Source: Phytobacter diazotrophicus
Lineage (GTDB): Bacteria > Pseudomonadota > Gammaproteobacteria > Enterobacterales > Enterobacteriaceae
Assembly: GCA_004346725.1 (NCBI GenBank)
Contig: SMDE01000002.1
Coordinates: 1 to 64,000 of the forward strand
DNA length: 64,000 bases
Direction of reading: 5' to 3'
In this document: piece after piece, positions 32,358 to 41,988 of the stretch
Layout of the letters: every line of letters begins with the position of its first letter
Position numbering within the stretch: position 1 is the first letter of the stretch
The notes under the pieces: generated by a model
What the model was told of the DNA's origin: nothing
The model's input: only the letters and a program-made list of their open reading frames with translations
Database searches by the model: none
Program-made: the position numbers and the translations under genes

Positions 32358-33155
32358 CTAATACCGTGTCGGCGGCACGCCGAACATGGCGCGAAAAGCA
32401 AAGGTGAATGCGGCCGGGCTTGAATAGCCCAGATCAAGGGCAACCTGTGTAACGCTACGCTTGTTTTTGAGCATCACAACGGATTCCAGCAAGCGCACGC
32501 GTTTTTTCCATTCACTGAACGCCACGCCGGTCTCTTTTTTGAAGCGACGTGAAAAAGTGCGCACCGACATGCCGCTATCGCAGGCCCACTTCTCAATGCT
32601 GTGCGCGTCACCCGGTGTTTTTTGGATCTGGCGGCAGACCTTCATCAGTAAAGGTGAGCCCGGCCATGATATGGCCAGACCGGCATCCGGCAACCGTCTG
32701 AGTAACGAAATCAGCACTTGCACAAGTTGCCCATCCTCCCCTTTATCGTCATACAACTCCGGCACATTTTGTGTCGCGTAGTGAATAAACTCACGCACGA
32801 AATCGCTGACCACCACCACTTTGCTGCCACTGAAAGCGATGGTGGCGAAATCGGCTTCAACGTAGAGACTTTCCAGCAGCACGTCGCTCGTGGCAAGAAT
32901 ACGATGCGGCACATGAGCCGGGATCCACACGCCATAGAGAACGGGAACCACCAGCGTCTTACCTTCAATTTCCACACGCATACTGCCGTTGCGCGCATAG
33001 AGGAATTCAGCGAAGGGGTGCTCATGCATGTCCACGCCCGTATCGCCCATCAAGGGGTAGCTGCGAAAGTAAACCGCACGCGGCAATGCCATCAGCACCG
33101 GGGCGGGCTGGCCATTCACCGGCTGACTCGGCGGTAACACTAACGTAGAGCACAT
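32358..33155 (-). CDS. AraC-family regulator with N-terminal cupin
   Basis: The first 100 residues form a cupin-like sensing domain (MHEHPFAEFLYARNGSMRVE). The C-terminal 100 carry two helix-turn-helices (WACDSGMSVRTFSRRFKKET and VTQVALDLGYSSPAAFTFAF), the AraC signature. The start is taken at the ATG at 33153-33155 with CCAGG in front (265 residues). Its target is unclear; it is divergent from the cfa gene by 207 bases, which is the simplest candidate. Confidence 0.85.
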   Translation of the reverse strand: MCSTLVLPPSQPVNGQPAPVLMALPRAVYFRSYPLMGDTGVDMHEHPFAEFLYARNGSMRVEIEGKTLVVPVLYGVWIPAHVPHRILATSDVLLESLYVEADFATIAFSGSKVVVVSDFVREFIHYATQNVPELYDDKGEDGQLVQVLISLLRRLPDAGLAISWPGSPLLMKVCRQIQKTPGDAHSIEKWACDSGMSVRTFSRRFKKETGVAFSEWKKRVRLLESVVMLKNKRSVTQVALDLGYSSPAAFTFAFRAMFGVPPTRY

Positions 33156-33362
33156 AAGCACCTGGCCTCTATTCGATGAAGTTTGTCTTGATAGCACAGC
33201 GCAGACAAGGCGGGTTTACTGAATAATGAAGCGGTCATAAATCTGGTTCACCCGTCATGAATAATTTACCAGCCATCTGCCTGAGGGATAAGCCTTTTCG
33301 CAAACATTGACTGGCGTGACAGGGATATTTTCTGGCTGGCTGCACGCTACGTTAAAGGAGAG

Positions 33363-34514
33363 ATGATGGCTAATGAATGTACCGTCGATGTGATCAGCAA
33401 ACCAAACCACTGGCTGCGCATTGTGCAAGAACTGCTATCACAGGCGGGAATTGAAATTAACGGGGCTGAACCCTGGGATATCCGGGTACACGATACCCGT
33501 TTTTTTAAACGCGTTTTACAGCAGGGTTCGCTCGGTCTTGGCGAAAGTTATATGGAAGGCTGGTGGGACTGCAAACGGCTTGATATCTTTTTTGATAAAT
33601 TGCTCCGCGCCCACCTGGACGAACAACGCCCCGCCCGTTTATCCGATCTTCTGCGCATCGCGTTTGCCCGCCTTGTTAACCCACAGTCACGCAAACGCGC
33701 CTGGCAAGTCGGCGAAGTGCATTACGATCTGGGCAATGATCTCTTTAGCCGCATGCTCGATCCCCACATGCAATACTCCTGCGGCTACTGGAAAGAGGCC
33801 GATGAGCTATTTGTTGCCCAGGAAAACAAGCTGGCGCTGATTTGCGAAAAATTACAGCTTAAACCCGGCATGACAATGCTGGATATTGGCTGCGGCTGGG
33901 GCGGTTTAGCAGAGTATGCGGCGCGCCACTATGGCGTGCGTGTGGAAGGCATTACGATTTCCGCAGAGCAAAAAGCCTACGCCGAGAACCTCAGTGCCGG
34001 AAAGGATGTGCGCATCCTGCTCCAGGATTACCGCGATCTGGATAAACAGTACGATCGTATCGTTTCTGTCGGCATGTTCGAGCACGTAGGGCCGAAAAAT
34101 TACGCCACCTATTTTAAGGCGGTAGATCGCTGCCTGAAACCCGATGGTCTTTTTTTATTGCATTCCATCGGTTCGAATAAAACCCAATATAACGTTGATG
34201 CCTGGATCAATAAATATATCTTCCCTAATGGTTGCCTGCCCTCCGTAAAACAGGTCGCGCAAGCCTGTGAACCTTATTTCGTCATAGAAGACTTACATAA
34301 TTTCGGCGCTGATTATGATAAGACCCTGATGGCATGGCATAGTCGCTTCAATAAGGCCTGGCCGCAATTGTCAGGAAACTACTCCCTGAAATTTCAGCGT
34401 ATGTTCAACTATTACCTCACCGCTTGTGCGGGCGCATTTCGCGCCAGAAATATTCAACTCTGGCAACTGGTACTAAGCCGTGGCGTCTCCGGCGGGCTGC
34501 GCGTGGCTCGCTAA
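33363..34514 (+). CDS. cfa: Cyclopropane-fatty-acyl-phospholipid synthase
   Basis: Transfers a methylene group from S-adenosylmethionine across the double bond of unsaturated phospholipid acyl chains, protecting membranes from acid and ethanol. The 383 residues align with E. coli Cfa throughout: LGESYMEGWWDC, the active-site Cys in MQYSCGYWKEA, SAM loop LDIGCGWGGLAEY and C-terminal YYLTACAGAFRARNIQLWQ. E. coli cfa lies in another neighbourhood (near ribE), so this is possibly an additional copy. Confidence 0.93.
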   Translation: MMANECTVDVISKPNHWLRIVQELLSQAGIEINGAEPWDIRVHDTRFFKRVLQQGSLGLGESYMEGWWDCKRLDIFFDKLLRAHLDEQRPARLSDLLRIAFARLVNPQSRKRAWQVGEVHYDLGNDLFSRMLDPHMQYSCGYWKEADELFVAQENKLALICEKLQLKPGMTMLDIGCGWGGLAEYAARHYGVRVEGITISAEQKAYAENLSAGKDVRILLQDYRDLDKQYDRIVSVGMFEHVGPKNYATYFKAVDRCLKPDGLFLLHSIGSNKTQYNVDAWINKYIFPNGCLPSVKQVAQACEPYFVIEDLHNFGADYDKTLMAWHSRFNKAWPQLSGNYSLKFQRMFNYYLTACAGAFRARNIQLWQLVLSRGVSGGLRVAR

Positions 34515-34607
34515 ATACATAATTTAATAAGGTGACTAACAACACCATCACTGACTGTCTTATTGAAAAAAGACGCGAGTCATTTCATTTTTCGGAAGCA
34601 AAATAAT

Positions 34608-35327
34608 ATGAACGTTAATTTCTTTGTCACCTGCATTGGCGACGCGCTTAAATCACGGATGGCCCGAAACAGTGTTCTGTTGCTTGAGCAACTGGGGTGT
34701 CGTGTCCAGTTTCCTGAACATCAGGGATGTTGCGGTCAACCGGCTATCAATAGCGGCTACATTACCGATGCGTTGCCAGGTATGAAAGCGCAGATTACCG
34801 CCCTTGAGATCAACGACGATCCCATTATTTCACCCGCCGGGTCATGTATGAACGCGATTCGCCACTATCAGGACTGGCTGAGGGATGAACCAGACTGGGC
34901 AATGCGCGCGGCGAAAGTTGCCAGTCGAATGGTTGATCTGACCTCGTTTATCGTAAACCAGCTTGGCGTCACGGACGTTGGTGCGCGCCTGCCGGGGCGG
35001 GCAGTCTATCATCCTTCGTGCAGTCTGTTTCGCAAGCTTGGCGTACGCGATGAACCTCTGGCCCTGTTACGTAGCGTTCGCGAACTGGAAATCATCCCTT
35101 TTGCCGCTCAGGAGACCTGTTGCGGTTTCGGCGGCACCTTCTCGGTCAAGATGGCCGAAATCTCCGGGGAGATGGTGAAGGAAAAGGTGGCGCATCTTAT
35201 GGAAGCCAGGCCGGATTATGTGATCGGCGCAGATGCCAGTTGCCTGATTAATATTGGCGGGCGCTTGCAGCGCGAAGGCCACAACGTTCGTGTACTGCAC
35301 ATCGCCGATGTGTTGATGAGCCGCTAA
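34608..35327 (+). CDS. lutA: LutA: (Fe-S)-binding subunit of L-lactate oxidation complex
   Basis: One of three subunits that oxidise L-lactate to pyruvate without a flavin Lld enzyme. It has two CCG cysteine motifs (QGCCGQPAIN and ETCCGFGGTF) of the heterodisulfide-reductase type. The 239 residues from MNVNFFVTCIGDAL match E. coli YkgE; an in-frame TTG upstream is ignored. The lutB start follows after 9 bases. Confidence 0.95.
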   Translation: MNVNFFVTCIGDALKSRMARNSVLLLEQLGCRVQFPEHQGCCGQPAINSGYITDALPGMKAQITALEINDDPIISPAGSCMNAIRHYQDWLRDEPDWAMRAAKVASRMVDLTSFIVNQLGVTDVGARLPGRAVYHPSCSLFRKLGVRDEPLALLRSVRELEIIPFAAQETCCGFGGTFSVKMAEISGEMVKEKVAHLMEARPDYVIGADASCLINIGGRLQREGHNVRVLHIADVLMSR

Positions 35328-35336
35328 GGAATCCCT

Positions 35337-36770
35337 ATGTTTCTTAAAACCAGTAACCTCCCCTTTTATGATCGGGTACAGCAGCAAATCGACGATCCGG
35401 TGATGCGTCATGCGGTCGCGAACGCGCAGGATCGCATTGGCATTAATCGTCAGAAAATGATCGACGAACTTGAGAACTGGCCCGACTGGCGTTCCCGCGC
35501 TGCGGATATTCGCGCCCATGTTCTCGAAAATCTGGATGCGTATCTCTATCAGCTCAGTGAAAAAGTCACCGCGAATGGCGGCACCGTTTTCTTTGCTAAT
35601 ACGCGCGAAGATGCCACCCGCTACATTTTGCAGGTTGCGCAGCAGAAGCAGGCCCGCAAAATCGTGAAATCGAAGTCAATGGTGACCGAAGAGATCGGCA
35701 TGAATGCCGCGCTGGAGGCGGCAGGCATTGAGGTCGTCGAAACCGACCTGGGCGAGTATATCCTGCAACTGGCCAACGACGCCCCTTCCCATGTGGTTGT
35801 TCCTGCCATACATAAAGACCGCCATCAAATTCAGCGCGTCTTGCGGGAGAAACTGGGTTACGAGGGCGCCGAAACCCCGGAAGCGATGACACGCTTTATT
35901 CGCCAGAAGATCCGCGAAGATTTCCTCACCGCCGATATCGGCATTACCGGATGCAATTTTGCGGTCGCGGAAACCGGGACGCTCAGCCTGGTGAGCAACG
36001 AAGGCAATGCCCGGCTCTGCACCACCGTACCGCGAACGCATATTGCCGTGATGGGGATGGAGCGCGTGGTGCCCTCATTTGCAGAACTGGACATTATGCT
36101 GACCATGCTGGCTCGCAGCGCCGTGGGCGCCCGCCTGACCGGCTACAACACCTGGCTTACGGGCCCCGGAGGTCACGCAGAAAGCGACGGGCCTGAGGCG
36201 TTCCATCTGGTGATTGTCGACAATGGTCGTTCGCAGGTGCTGGGTTCGCCTTTTCAGGATATCTTGCGCTGTATACGCTGCGGCGCCTGCATGAACACCT
36301 GCCCTGCCTACCGCCATATTGGTGGACATGGCTACGGTTCCATTTATCCTGGCCCTGTTGGCGCGGTACTCTCGCCGCTGCTCGGTGGCTATAAGGATTT
36401 CAAAAACCTGCCCTATGCCTGCTCGTTATGTACGGCCTGCGATGACGTCTGTCCGGTTCGTATCCCCTTGTCTTCATTAATTCTTGAGCACCGCCGGACG
36501 CTGGCTGAAAACGGAATGACCCCCGCGATGGAACGTCACACCGTGCATCTGTTTAACTACGCTAACCGACATCACGCCCTGTGGAAGGTCGGTATGGTGG
36601 CGGGCGCACGCGCCGCGCAACTGATGATTCGCAACGGGAAGATGCCTTTTAGCATCGCCGCTATCCGCAAATGGACGGAAGCTCGGGATCTGCCACAGGC
36701 TGATGGAGAAAGTTTCCGAAGCTGGTTCAAAACGCATCAAAAGCAACGTAAAAATGGGGAGGACGCATAA
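35337..36770 (+). CDS. lutB: LutB: ferredoxin-type subunit of L-lactate oxidation complex
   Basis: The large subunit (477 residues) with an N-terminal DUF162/LUD domain and two 4Fe-4S motifs near residue 320-375: CIRCGACMNTCP and CSLCTACDDVCP. It matches E. coli YkgF. AAGGA precedes the ATG. The stop codon shares a base with the lutC start. Confidence 0.95.
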   Translation: MFLKTSNLPFYDRVQQQIDDPVMRHAVANAQDRIGINRQKMIDELENWPDWRSRAADIRAHVLENLDAYLYQLSEKVTANGGTVFFANTREDATRYILQVAQQKQARKIVKSKSMVTEEIGMNAALEAAGIEVVETDLGEYILQLANDAPSHVVVPAIHKDRHQIQRVLREKLGYEGAETPEAMTRFIRQKIREDFLTADIGITGCNFAVAETGTLSLVSNEGNARLCTTVPRTHIAVMGMERVVPSFAELDIMLTMLARSAVGARLTGYNTWLTGPGGHAESDGPEAFHLVIVDNGRSQVLGSPFQDILRCIRCGACMNTCPAYRHIGGHGYGSIYPGPVGAVLSPLLGGYKDFKNLPYACSLCTACDDVCPVRIPLSSLILEHRRTLAENGMTPAMERHTVHLFNYANRHHALWKVGMVAGARAAQLMIRNGKMPFSIAAIRKWTEARDLPQADGESFRSWFKTHQKQRKNGEDA

Positions 36771-37465
36771 TGGAAAACCGTGATGCCTTCATGCTAAACA
36801 TTGCCCGGCAGCTTGGCCGTGAACCGCGCCGCATCCCTCAGCCATTGCCCACGACGCATGCAGCGCCGCTAAGAAGCCGCTATGCGGAAAAGATAGCACA
36901 GCAACCTTGCGACAGTTTTATGGCCTTTGCCGCACAGGTCATGCAGGCTCACTGCGAACGGGCCTCCCTTACCACCCTGCCACAGGTTGCCGAACGTCTC
37001 TGTAAACATTATGGCGGCGGTCCGGTACTGATAAGCGGCGATGCCCGGCTGGTAAACGCGGGCATTACGGCGCACTTACAGAAGACGTTCCCGACACACT
37101 GCTGGGCCTCGCCGGGAAGAGAAGACAACTTACGTAACGCCGCTGCGGCAAATATCGGTGTGGTCTTTGCCGAATACGGTCTTTGTGAAACGGGCGGCGT
37201 CGTGCTCTTTTCCTCTCCCTTGCAGGGGCGTGCCATCAGCCTGCTTCCTCCGACGACATTGTTTGTTATCTACAAGAGCCGGTTACTGGCTGGCGTCACG
37301 CAACTGGCGGAGATCCTTCGCCAGCGGGTGCAGTCAGGCGAAACACTGCCCTCTTGCATCAATCTCATCGCCGGGCCAAGTTCAACGGCGGATATTGAAC
37401 TGATTAAAGTCGTTGGCGTTCACGGGCCGCTGAACGCAGTCTATTTGATTATCGAAGACTGCTGA
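36770..37465 (+). CDS. lutC: LutC: LUD-domain subunit of L-lactate oxidation complex
   Basis: A 231-residue LUD domain protein (FAEYGLCETGGVVLFSSPLQ; TLFVIYKS; INLIAGPSSTADIEL), matching YkgG. With LutA and LutB it lets cells grow on lactate. No LutR-type regulator is adjacent. Confidence 0.94.
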   Translation: MENRDAFMLNIARQLGREPRRIPQPLPTTHAAPLRSRYAEKIAQQPCDSFMAFAAQVMQAHCERASLTTLPQVAERLCKHYGGGPVLISGDARLVNAGITAHLQKTFPTHCWASPGREDNLRNAAAANIGVVFAEYGLCETGGVVLFSSPLQGRAISLLPPTTLFVIYKSRLLAGVTQLAEILRQRVQSGETLPSCINLIAGPSSTADIELIKVVGVHGPLNAVYLIIEDC

Positions 37466-37589
37466 TGCAATAAACGGGCACGCGAAGATTTACCCTAAGC
37501 CGGCCCGGAGAAAGCGATTATTATTTCTGTCGGGGGACGCTGCTATATGACGGTGGCTCCCCTGATGCTGCCAATAAAAGGGTATTGAA

Positions 37590-37988
37590 ATGACAAAGGA
37601 AAGCGCATTATGCCTGATGAGATTAACGATAAAGGACATTATCGACTGGATAGAGTGCAATATTGCTACGCCTTTGCCACTCAAGGTGCTGGCGCAAAAA
37701 TCGGGTTATTCTGCCTGGCATTTCCAGCGGGGATTTAAAAAAATAACGGGTATGACTCCTGGCGTATATATACGTTATCGAAAAATGGTTATTGCCCGCG
37801 ATTTACTCCACGATACCCGTCACTCAATCACCGATATTGCCATGCATCTGGGTTACCGACAGCAGTCAACATTCTGTCGCGCGTTTCGCGAACATTATCA
37901 TCGCACGCCTGGGCAGTATCGTCTTTGGGTGAAGGAAAAGCATTACAGCGGAAGTCAGGTTAACCCTGTGATGACCACGAACCGTTAA
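37590..37988 (+). CDS. Small AraC-family regulator of the MarA/SoxS/RamA size
   Basis: The 132 residues hold only the two-helix-turn-helix DNA-binding domain (LAQKSGYSAWHFQRGFKKIT and ITDIAMHLGYRQQSTFCRAF), like MarA, SoxS and RamA. Those act as monomers and turn on efflux and stress genes. Sequence is clearly different from those three, so the regulon is unknown. ATG at 37590 with AAGGG before it; an ATG at 37617 would also give a full domain. Confidence 0.85.
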   Translation: MTKESALCLMRLTIKDIIDWIECNIATPLPLKVLAQKSGYSAWHFQRGFKKITGMTPGVYIRYRKMVIARDLLHDTRHSITDIAMHLGYRQQSTFCRAFREHYHRTPGQYRLWVKEKHYSGSQVNPVMTTNR

Positions 37989-38063
37989 TCTCTTTGCTCG
38001 ATAGCATTTATTCGACGGTTTTAAAAACAAGCCAGAAAAGCGAGCTGGTTCAGTAAGAAGCAG

Positions 38064-39566
38064 TCAGATCATGCTAATCTGGTTGAGGCCAGAAAACTTC
38101 GCACGATAAAGTGCCGTATCGGCACTTTCAATGAGTGACGTTCCGTCATCGTCCAGATCGGTCGCGCGTGCATGTGAAACACCTATGCTGACACTCACCA
38201 CCCCAAAGGGGCTGGCTTCATGGGTTATTCTTTCGCTGATGATATTACGCGTAATCGACCCGGCAATTCTCTTTGCTAATTCTGGCTCTGCTTCGGGTAA
38301 GATAACTACAAACTCTTCTCCGCCATACCGGGCTGTCACAGCATTAAACTCTATTAAACTCGCTTTTATTATTGCCGCCACACTGCGTAAACAGTCGTCT
38401 CCGGCCACATGGCCATACTTATCATTGTAATTTTTAAAAAAATCAACATCGATCAGCAAAAGCGATATCGATTTTTTATTTTTCGCACATTCCGAAATTG
38501 TTTGAGGGAAAATATCATCAAACTCCCTGCGATTAGCCAGGCCTGTTAAACTGTCAACCGAAGCCATCTCTTTTAATTGTGCATTAGCAGACATCAATGA
38601 CTCTTTTGCATTTGTAAGCTCTTTATTAAGCTGCACACGTCTGCTCATTTCTTTAAAAACATAACCACCTGAAAAACAAGCACATCCAACAAGAAATATA
38701 ATGGTCGCACTCAGAATCTCAGCGTGATGCCGCCATGAATTTAAGGCTTCATCTGTACTTACCGCAACCGTTGTGACTAACCCATAGCGCTTATTTTTCT
38801 GAAAAGCGAAAATACGTTCAATATGGTCAACACGAGAGATCACGGTTGCCGTTCCTGAGTCGCTCTCTTTCAGATAATGGGTGAACAGAAGCGAATCAGA
38901 GAAAGCCTTTCCAATATATTCCTCACTGAACGGAAAGCGGACCATAAGCGTACCTGAATCGCTAATCAGCGAGATAGAACCATTTTTGCCAATATCTAAT
39001 TTGCCATATGTTTCCAGAAAATTTTCAACGTTCAGCGTTAAAACAATCACACCTCTGAACAGGGCATTCGCATCCTCTAGTCTACGACTGATGGTAATAA
39101 CCCACTTACCCGTTGTTCTGCTGACAACAGGAGGACCGATAAAGATATTTTTAGAGGGATTATTGCGATGATAGATAAAGAAAGACCTGTCTGCGCCATT
39201 TCTGCTTCCCTTCGGGATATCACGCATGGCAAGGATCTCTCCTCCATTTTCATCGTAAATGACGATATTATTCAGTTGTTCAAGAAATATTGTTTGTTCC
39301 GATAAAAGTGTTCGAATGCGTGAGATATTCTGATGATTTAGCCCATAGATTTCTGTCATGCTGGAAATGGTTTTAATAAGCATCTCACCTTGACGAATAA
39401 TGCCTTCCGAATAAGTATCAAGCGTACGACTTAAGTTTATGACATTTATATTAAGCTCATTTATAGTCTGAGTACGCGCTGAGAACATCTGGAATGTCAA
39501 CAAAATTGAAGCGATAAGGAAAGCAACCGTGACCACCAGTGATATAAATAATTTCTTTTTCTTCAT
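38064..39566 (-). CDS. Membrane diguanylate cyclase with periplasmic sensor domain
   Basis: Makes cyclic-di-GMP from GTP. A membrane segment (about 6-26), a periplasmic dCache/CHASE-like sensor of about 250 residues, a second membrane segment (about 285-305) and a GGDEF domain (about 335-498) follow in order. The active-site loop is RYGGEEFVV. The RxxD product-inhibition site expected just before it is absent (EFNA), so feedback control is probably missing. Start taken at ATG 39564-39566; a TTG seven codons earlier is possible. Confidence 0.9.
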   Translation of the reverse strand: MKKKKLFISLVVTVAFLIASILLTFQMFSARTQTINELNINVINLSRTLDTYSEGIIRQGEMLIKTISSMTEIYGLNHQNISRIRTLLSEQTIFLEQLNNIVIYDENGGEILAMRDIPKGSRNGADRSFFIYHRNNPSKNIFIGPPVVSRTTGKWVITISRRLEDANALFRGVIVLTLNVENFLETYGKLDIGKNGSISLISDSGTLMVRFPFSEEYIGKAFSDSLLFTHYLKESDSGTATVISRVDHIERIFAFQKNKRYGLVTTVAVSTDEALNSWRHHAEILSATIIFLVGCACFSGGYVFKEMSRRVQLNKELTNAKESLMSANAQLKEMASVDSLTGLANRREFDDIFPQTISECAKNKKSISLLLIDVDFFKNYNDKYGHVAGDDCLRSVAAIIKASLIEFNAVTARYGGEEFVVILPEAEPELAKRIAGSITRNIISERITHEASPFGVVSVSIGVSHARATDLDDDGTSLIESADTALYRAKFSGLNQISMI

Positions 39567-40154
39567 GTTGCTTACCCATACCTGCAACTAAAAAACACCA
39601 GAGCATGCAGAAATCTGTCCAATCACATTTGCGCATAGTATGTCATCAGAAAAGGCAAAATAAAATAGGAACATGCATCGTAACAATATCAAGAGTGCGC
39701 TGTGAAACCGGCGCCTGATGCCCCCTGGTTAAGTACCCGCATACTGTATCGATTCTCAATTTCATCAAAAAAGCAGGCAAATCATCTCGCTTGCAAGTTG
39801 CGCAACAAACGGTGAATGTGCAATAAGTTTGCGTGCGCAACATTACAAATGCGATAAGGGAATCGCGGCTGTTAACTTATCGCGAGAAAATTCAAGTAAC
39901 ACACTGGTTAATATTTAAATTGATATAGTAACCCTATTTAAAATAGTGAATAAGCCAGAATACAAACCTGTTTAGCCGTTCTGAATCTTAACCCTTGTGA
40001 TATCAGCAAAAAAAGTCGGAACACACGGCGAAAAAATAAAAAATCACCCTAACAGAGCAGAACCCTGAATGCTTATGCAAATAAACTTTCAAACGATATT
40101 CTCGCCAGGGGAAATTTAATGTAAAGATACTCTTTTGTACCGTGGAGCAAATGC
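39567..40154. other. Gap between diguanylate cyclase and MFS genes
   Basis: About 590 bases, AT-rich, with both promoters diverging from it. It holds the palindrome GTTGCGCAAC near 39793 and the inverted repeat GCGATAAG / CTTATCGC at 39851-39883. No gene seen. Confidence 0.4.
39851..39883. repeat. Inverted repeat GCGATAAG / CTTATCGC
   Basis: Eight-base exact arms at 39851-39858 and 39876-39883 across 17 bases, in a long divergent gap. It could be an operator; no T tract, so not a terminator. Confidence 0.4.
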
Positions 40155-41402
40155 ATGAGCCTGACGTCCGGTTCCCCCGATAACACGCATCCGGTTAGCA
40201 TCGAAAAGTCACACAGCCGCAAAGTCCTGGGGGCAACCAGTCTTGCTCACCTTTTCCATGACGGCGCCACCGACCTGCACTACGTCCTTTTTGCTATCTG
40301 GCAGCAGCAATTCGGGCTTTCCATGGCTCAGATAGGCCTGCTTAAAATGCTGTTCTCCGGCGCGATGTCAGCCTTTCAGATCCCCGCAGGGGAATTAGGT
40401 CGAAAGTACGGCGAACGCAAAGTCTTAATGGCTGGCACCCTGCTTTTGACCGTCGCGCTGCTCCTCTACGGCACCTCATCAACGCTGATACAGCTCATGG
40501 TACTGATTGTCATCGGTGGGCTGGGCGCCAGCGTTCAGCATCCCTTATCATCCAGTTTTATTACGCAATATTATTCCGCGAAGCAGGCCCGTATTGCGCT
40601 TAGCACATATAACTTCTTTGGCGATGTCGGCAAAGGGGTGATTCCCAGCACGCTGTCGGCCTGCCTGCTCGTCATCTCCTGGGGAAGCGCCCTGCAGTGG
40701 ATTGCCCTCTTTGGCTTCCTCGTCACCCTGGGCCTGTACCTGTTATTGCCGGTTGGCAGCATGGCCGCGCAGGCAAAGCCGCTCACCGCCAAAGAGACAC
40801 ACGGCCAGCCTCATCAACAGGCGCTAAATCTTCCCGACCCCTTGCGTCGAAGGGCTTTCGCCGCGTTATGCGTGATCGGCAGTATTGATAACGCAACGCG
40901 CACGGGCACGCTGACGTTTCTGCCTTTTTTGATGGCCGCACGCGGGGCATCGGCGACGCAAATTGGCTTTGCACTGACCTTAATCTTTATTGGCGGGGCA
41001 TTTGGTAAGCTGGTTTGCGGAATATTGTCGACCCGGCTTGGTATCATCAAAAGCGTCGCGGCCAGTGAGATAATCACCTCCGCTATCGTGCTGGGGATGG
41101 CATATGCCCCGCTGCACGCCATCTGGTTATTGTTGATTCCTCTGGGTGTGGCGCTGAACGGCACCTCCTCGATCCTCTATGGCAGTGTTGCCGAGCTATC
41201 CCGCCCGCAACAGCAAACCCGCGCGTTTGCCATTTTCTATACCGCGTCACTGGGGTGTGGCGCCCTGATGCCCGTCATCTACGGTATGGCAGGCGATGTG
41301 ATGGGGGTACAACAAACTTTAATTCTTGTCGCGCTACTGGTGCTTTGCATCCTGCCTTTGCTCATTCCCATCAGAAGCGCAACCAGGTATAGCGGGCAGT
41401 AA
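40155..41402 (+). CDS. Major facilitator superfamily transporter
   Basis: A 12-segment inner membrane transporter of 415 residues with an MFS_1 pattern: LGRKYGERKVLMAGTLLL is the loop 2-3 motif A region, and a long central loop lies near residue 200. Some resemblance to fosmidomycin-resistance (Fsr)-type carriers (FHDGATDLHYVLFAI at the first segment). The substrate is unknown. It precedes the LysR-linked cluster by 147 bases in the same direction and might export or import a related compound, but no motif ties them. Confidence 0.88.
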   Translation: MSLTSGSPDNTHPVSIEKSHSRKVLGATSLAHLFHDGATDLHYVLFAIWQQQFGLSMAQIGLLKMLFSGAMSAFQIPAGELGRKYGERKVLMAGTLLLTVALLLYGTSSTLIQLMVLIVIGGLGASVQHPLSSSFITQYYSAKQARIALSTYNFFGDVGKGVIPSTLSACLLVISWGSALQWIALFGFLVTLGLYLLLPVGSMAAQAKPLTAKETHGQPHQQALNLPDPLRRRAFAALCVIGSIDNATRTGTLTFLPFLMAARGASATQIGFALTLIFIGGAFGKLVCGILSTRLGIIKSVAASEIITSAIVLGMAYAPLHAIWLLLIPLGVALNGTSSILYGSVAELSRPQQQTRAFAIFYTASLGCGALMPVIYGMAGDVMGVQQTLILVALLVLCILPLLIPIRSATRYSGQ

Positions 41403-41477
41403 GTGACGAAAACAGTCTTCGTGACACCCGTCACGTAAGGCCTGGACGGGTGTTCGCATTTTCTAAACTAAAGCCTC

Positions 41478-41490
41478 GGATTATGCTGTT
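41478..41490 (+). promoter_or_regulatory. Candidate LysR-site word GGATTATGCTGTT upstream of the Rid gene
   Basis: Thirteen bases identical (in reverse) to 49254-49266 in the LysR divergent region of the same cluster, lying 60 bases before the first gene of the first unit. Confidence 0.55.
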
Positions 41491-41549
41491 TTGTTTGTTT
41501 TGCCTGAGCGAGTATACCTTGCGGGGAACCCACTTACTGGCAGGCAACG

Positions 41550-41984
41550 ATGAGCACACATACCCGCATTCGCAAATTTAATACCAAAGACACCTACCCC
41601 AATCAGTCACTGGATAACGATCTTTGCCAGGCCGTGCGTGCAGGCAATACCGTGTACGTGCGCGGCCAGATTGGCACCGATTTCGACGGCAATCTGGTGG
41701 GGCTTGGCGACCCGGCAGCCCAGGCTGAGCAAGCGATGAAGAACGTAAAACAGCTACTGGAAGAGGCGGGCAGCGATCTGTCGCACATCGTCAAAACGAC
41801 CACCTATATCATCGACCCCCGCTATCGCGAGCCGGTTTACCAGGTTGTCGGCAAATGGCTAAAGGGGGTCTATCCCATCTCAACCGGGCTGGTTATTTCC
41901 GCGCTGGGTCAGCCGCAGTGGCTGATGGAAATCGATGTTATCGCGGTGATTCCGGACGAATGGCAAACCCCTGGGGGAGAATAA
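41550..41984 (+). CDS. Rid-family (YjgF/YER057c) protein lacking the catalytic arginine
   Basis: A 144-residue Rid fold: TVYVRGQIGTD, MKNVKQLLEEAGSDLSHIVK and a C-terminal EIDVIAV strand. Classic RidA deaminates reactive imines with an arginine in the sequence P-A-R-S; here the aligned stretch reads YPISTGL, with Ser in its place. Members without Arg do not show the RidA reaction and often belong to specific catabolic clusters. It opens a three-gene unit with DUF1028 (4 bases apart) and an M20 deacetylase. Confidence 0.9.
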   Translation: MSTHTRIRKFNTKDTYPNQSLDNDLCQAVRAGNTVYVRGQIGTDFDGNLVGLGDPAAQAEQAMKNVKQLLEEAGSDLSHIVKTTTYIIDPRYREPVYQVVGKWLKGVYPISTGLVISALGQPQWLMEIDVIAVIPDEWQTPGGE

Positions 41985-41988
41985 GATC

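Noticed and set aside
39646-39843. 65-codon frame in the gap before the MFS gene
   Set aside because: No ribosome site, no family, composition like the gap around it.
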